Made by a program: the position numbers and the translations under genes | The notes under the pieces: generated by a model | What the model saw: only the letters and a program-made list of their open reading frames with translations | Told to the model about the DNA's origin: nothing | Database searches by the model: none | Assembly: GCF_000611645.1 (NCBI RefSeq) | Contig: NW_014012812.1 | Location: 1-11,635, forward strand | DNA from: Monoraphidium neglectum | Lineage: Eukaryota; Chlorophyta; Chlorophyceae; Sphaeropleales; Selenastraceae | Reading direction: 5' to 3' | DNA length: 11,635 nucleotides | Shown here: piece after piece, positions 9,298-11,635 of the stretch | Layout: each line of letters opens with the position of its first letter | Numbering within the stretch: the first letter of the stretch is position 1

Positions 9298-11501
9298 ACT
9301 CACAAACACACACACACACAAATGGCCTGCATCAGGGCTTTGTGCACGCGGTGACGCTGACGCTGCACAACAAGCTTGCGGGGCAGATGGACGTCCTCTC
9401 AGGGATGGTGGAGGAGGTGAGCAGGGCTCAGTTGGCCGCGCCCGCCCCATTCAAGTTGGGGCTGCGACCCTCCCCTCGCATCGCGGACCGCGCCCGTGGC
9501 ATTTTTGAGGGAGGAGCACTTTATGGGTACTTGCGCCCCACCCCAGCCGTCTGGTGTGGAGGCTTCGCTGCATCTGTCGTCCGCAAGGGCGTTGTCCAAC
9601 TTGCCGGCAACCCACCCACTTGTGTTCACCCACTCTGACAGGCCAACAAGGGCAGCAAGTCCTTCGAGCTCCTGTCCGACCACGGGACCGCCCACGTCAT
9701 CCGCCAGCTGGACACGTCATCGTCAGAGTCCGATGACGACGACTCTGAGCTCCACCCGCCCCACGACGGCGCGTCGACGGGCAGCGCCCCGCCGCCGCCG
9801 GCGTCCAACGGGCGGCTGTCCAAGGTTAGCAGCCGGCGGCTCTGCACCGAGGCAATGCTCAAGGTGCTTCAGCAGGAGATCCGGAAGGGGAAGAGGCGGA
9901 GCGTCGAGCTCAGCTTTGTCGGGGACCATCTGGTCATCGGCGCTGTCATTGGGCGCGGCGGTGAGTCGTACCGACCAGTCCCATGTGTGGACGCCTGACT
10001 GCCCATCGTTGCGCTGCACGGGATCTGGTGGTCTGCAGCGCATCTCACCTTTGTTGGCCAAGTCTGGTTACGGTTCAGTTGGTTGTCTGCGGTCCCTCTC
10101 GTGTGTTTGCGCCGGGTGCATCCTTTACACCAATGCTTTGGCGCAACTCACCCGCACCTGCATTCTGAATCGCCTGTCTATCTGCACATCTGCGCAGGGT
10201 ACGGCCACGTGTACCGCGGCAGCTGGCACAAGCGCCCCGCGGCCATCAAGGTCATGAACACGCGCAACAGCGACAGCGACGCGGTGTCTGACGCGATGGA
10301 GATGGCGGTGCTGTCCAGTGTGCAGCACCCCAACATCGTCCAGGTCTACTCCTGCCTCACAGACATGGTCGAGGCGCCCGCGGGTGCGCCTCCGCCGCAC
10401 GTGCGATGCGCTGCATCCGCACACGCCCGCCCATGCACACGCATGGCCTCTTGCACCTCCAATGCATGCTTGTGCATCATCATGATGTCTGTTGCCGCAG
10501 CCTGCTGCCGCTTACCAATTGTCGTCCCTAGCACCTGGTGTCTGGTGGAGCTCTCACCACCGTTGCTGTGCCCCCCCTCCTCCTCGCCGCTCGCCCCAGC
10601 TGGCGTAGAGAGCAGCTCCCAGAGTTTCAGCAGCGGCGCGAGCGCGAGCGCCGGCCTGGGCCAGCGCGGGCTGCAGTACAGGCGCATGCTGCCGGAGGAT
10701 GACGACGGCCCCACTTACTCGATCATAGTCATGGAGTACTGTGACAGGTGATGACTCACCATGAGTGATTGGGCTCGGTCGTTGCATGCCTGCAAGCATA
10801 CACGCCCATGCACCCGCCAGGAAATGCATATGCTAGATGATTAAGCATGCAAACGGCGCAGCTGCACATCTATGCACAAGCGTCGCATGCAACACCTGCA
10901 TGCTCACACTTACAAACACACACGTACACACGCACGTACACCATCACCAGCTCACACGCAAAGCGCACAACCCCTCACTCTATCGCCCCGCTCCCCGGTG
11001 CTGCAGGGGCACGCTGGGCGACGCGGTGCGGCGGGCGAGGCTGTTCCACCAGCCGCTGGAGGACGGCTCCATCGGTGTCGACCTCGCGTCAGTCATAGAC
11101 GTGAGCATCCCCCTCCCTGCTGCATGCATGCCAGCCTTGCGTGCCGCCGTGCGAGCCGGCCCCGCTCATGGTATCCGGGCCGGACTGCGCTTTGTCATCT
11201 TGCTGCAACCTCCTGCGGCTGTGGTGCGCGGAGCAGCTGGGCCAGGCGCGATGGCACCCCAGCAACTCAGCCCCAGCAGCCTGTGAGATCGCCTGAACCC
11301 GAGGGGTCGATGTGATCTGTCGTGATCTGGTCCAATGTTTCATGATCTTCGCCCCATGATCTTCGGCCCGCACAGATCCTGATTGACGTGGCCAACAGCC
11401 TGGAGTACCTCCACGGGATCTCATTGCTGCACGGCGACGTCAAGCTCGACAACGTGCTGCTCAAGACTGACCCCCTGCGTCCGTTGGGGTTTGTGCCCAA
11501 G
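6326..11501 (+). CDS. Tandem-GAF TKL-like protein kinase with predicted acylated N-terminus, 13 exons, 3' truncated by window
   Basis: Exons: 6326-6616, 6713-6819, 7095-7329, 7514-7665, 7863-8001, 8276-8506, 8834-9043, 9336-9416, 9642-9960, 10198-10383, 10600-10747, 11007-11100, 11376-11501. All phases match, giving 773 codons. The N-terminus MGACVSTP fits N-myristoylation at Gly2 with palmitoylation at Cys4, suggesting membrane anchoring. Order: Arg/Ser-rich head, helix (about 55-78), GAF 1 (about 98-282) interrupted by a 20-codon Gln tract, GAF 2 (about 283-475), acidic/Ser linker (505-518), Pro stretch (532-535), basic patch RKGKRR (563-568), kinase from about 575. Kinase hallmarks: GRGGYGHV (586-593), Lys606 in AAIK, likely alpha-C Glu623, QHPNIVQVYS, VMEYCDRGTLGD, and HGDVKLDNVLL (Asp752, Asn757). 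The chain ends at VPK before the DFG exon. The ATG lies in GCGCCATGG. GAF plus TKL-like kinase genes resemble an expanded chlorophycean family (recall, not searched). Ligand and substrate are unknown. Exon 1/2 and the exon 6 donor are the least certain borders. Confidence 0.87.
6713..8001 (+). other. GAF domain 1 coding region (exons 2-5)
   Basis: Residues about 98-282 of the kinase protein. It opens with a helix (HALQSQLSLLSSHPLLALPE), then LLSEYLSVDLVGIYAYAHE, typical of a GAF first helix and strand. It closes with AAAIAIGPPGGAPLGALLLA and FDNEW. The closing block aligns by eye with the matching block of GAF 2: PLGALLLASQQPGAFDN against ALGALYFTQDAPCDFSN. GAF domains bind small ligands such as cyclic nucleotides, bilins or haem, or act as dimerisation modules. 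I see no diagnostic ligand residue. Confidence 0.7.
7270..7329 (+). repeat. Coding CAG tract (Q3-E-Q16) at the end of kinase exon 3
   Basis: Twenty codons: three CAG, one GAG, then sixteen perfect CAG. In the exon's reading frame these encode Gln. The last CAG is immediately followed by the donor GTGAGT at 7330. The frame is fixed by upstream and downstream phase, so polyglutamine rather than polyalanine or polyserine is expected, placed as a loop inside GAF 1 (residues 192-211). Confidence 0.93.
8524..8622 (+). repeat. Intronic CTG/CCG tract ending in (CTG)15
   Basis: Imperfect CTG and CCG triplets run from about 8524 to 8577, followed by fifteen perfect CTG (8578-8622) and then C and six T. 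It lies in the kinase intron 8507-8833, starting about 17 nt after the donor. Open frames through it on either strand encode only homopolymers. Confidence 0.95.
9260..9320 (+). repeat. (CA)n microsatellite in kinase intron 7
   Basis: Eighteen perfect AC units (9260-9295), a short interruption, then a second CA block to 9320. The acceptor CAG at 9333-9335 follows within 15 nt, before exon 8 (GFVHAVTLTL). The tract lies in the intron 9044-9335. Confidence 0.97.
10784..10903. repeat. GCATGC cluster in kinase intron 11
   Basis: Four GCATGC copies (10784, 10845, 10885, 10898) plus several ATGCA and TGCAT variants occur within 120 bp of the intron 10748-11006. They are followed by an imperfect CA-rich stretch (about 10904-10960) upstream of the acceptor at 11006. 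Confidence 0.85.
11311..11364 (+). repeat. TGATCT cluster in kinase intron 12
   Basis: Four TGATCT copies (two followed by G, two by TCG) lie upstream of the acceptor CAG ending at 11375. The plus strand is the sense strand here, so the motif has the same transcript orientation as in the minus-strand VHA-H introns. Confidence 0.8.
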
Positions 11502-11618
11502 GTGCGGCCCCCCGCGCTGCCCCGCCTTAGCCCCGAGGAGCCCACGGGCCGCCGCACAGGCGCTCGCCCGCGGGGTCCCCATCGCCGCCGCGGGGCCAGA
11601 CCCTTTCATGTGGCCTTG

Positions 11619-11635
11619 CCCCCCCCCCCCCCCCC
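11619..11635. repeat. C homopolymer at the window edge
   Basis: Seventeen C residues run into the right boundary, within the intron that starts at the GTGCGG donor at 11502. It may continue beyond the window or reflect a contig or read end. Confidence 0.9.

Larger units (their letters stand above)
7864..9416 (+). other. GAF domain 2 coding region (exons 5-8)
   Basis: Residues about 283-475. A helical linker (VALAAEMLTMIDEVPDPVGA) leads into LALLKDGGDGALIFES, then CPTPARDVFTHASHMVSSLV, the core VVVPLLVDERALGALYFTQ, and the closing helix NIQEALLGFVHAVTLTLHN. The VVVPL...LGALYF core is the most recognisable GAF signature in the protein. Cys397, Cys405 and Cys445 are present, but no bilin-attachment motif can be asserted. 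Confidence 0.78.
9918..11501 (+). other. Kinase domain coding region, N-lobe to catalytic loop (exons 9-13, incomplete)
   Basis: The glycine-rich loop is split by the intron at 9961-10197 (GRG|GYGHV). Next come the AAIK lysine, a short beta4 region (IVQVYSCLTDM), and an insert of about 38 residues before beta5. The insert is Ser/Gly-rich and then acidic (PEDDDGP). The hinge is VMEYCDRGTLGD, followed by an acidic segment and the helix IDVANSLEYLH. The catalytic loop HGDVKLDNVLL keeps Asp, Lys and Asn, but Gly replaces the HRD Arg. The DFG motif and C-lobe lie beyond the window, so catalytic competence can only be judged in part. Confidence 0.85.

Overview
This is nuclear DNA of a eukaryote, most likely a chlorophycean green alga (Chlamydomonas/Scenedesmus/Raphidocelis-like). 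The signs are GC-rich coding exons, many short exons split by 90-350 nt GT-AG introns, large simple-sequence repeats, and two genes whose proteins look like plant and algal families. There is no bacterial operon structure, no CRISPR array, and no RNA gene that I can recognise. Species-level assignment is inference.

Layout. Positions 1-4132 hold a minus-strand gene for subunit H of the vacuolar H+-ATPase. Twelve coding exons join in consistent phase into 406 codons, and the 3' end (roughly 60-70 residues by comparison with plant VHA-H) lies left of the window. Positions 4133-6325 separate two divergently transcribed genes; no gene is convincing there, although the minus strand shows some frame-hopping open stretches. 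Positions 6326-11635 hold the 5' part of a plus-strand gene for a protein kinase. Thirteen exons join in phase into 773 codons: a predicted myristoylation/palmitoylation N-terminus, two tandem GAF domains, an acidic/Ser linker, and a TKL-like kinase domain that the window cuts after the catalytic loop (HGD in place of HRD).

The two genes share a spacer but no obvious function: one is a housekeeping proton-pump subunit, the other a putative signalling kinase. The most unusual content is in the introns. (i) Three (CA)18-20 tracts sit just upstream of 3' splice sites, always with CA on the sense strand although the genes run in opposite directions. (ii) TGATCT motif clusters occur in four introns of both genes, always in sense orientation. 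(iii) GCATGC clusters occur in introns of both genes. (iv) A coding (CAG)16 that abuts a splice donor is complementary to an intronic (CTG)15 about 1.25 kb downstream in the same pre-mRNA. All 25 inferred donors begin GTG.

I see no evidence of a new multi-gene system. The candidates for novelty are the intron signals and the GAF-GAF-kinase architecture. Exon models were built by hand from homology and reading phase, without transcript data.
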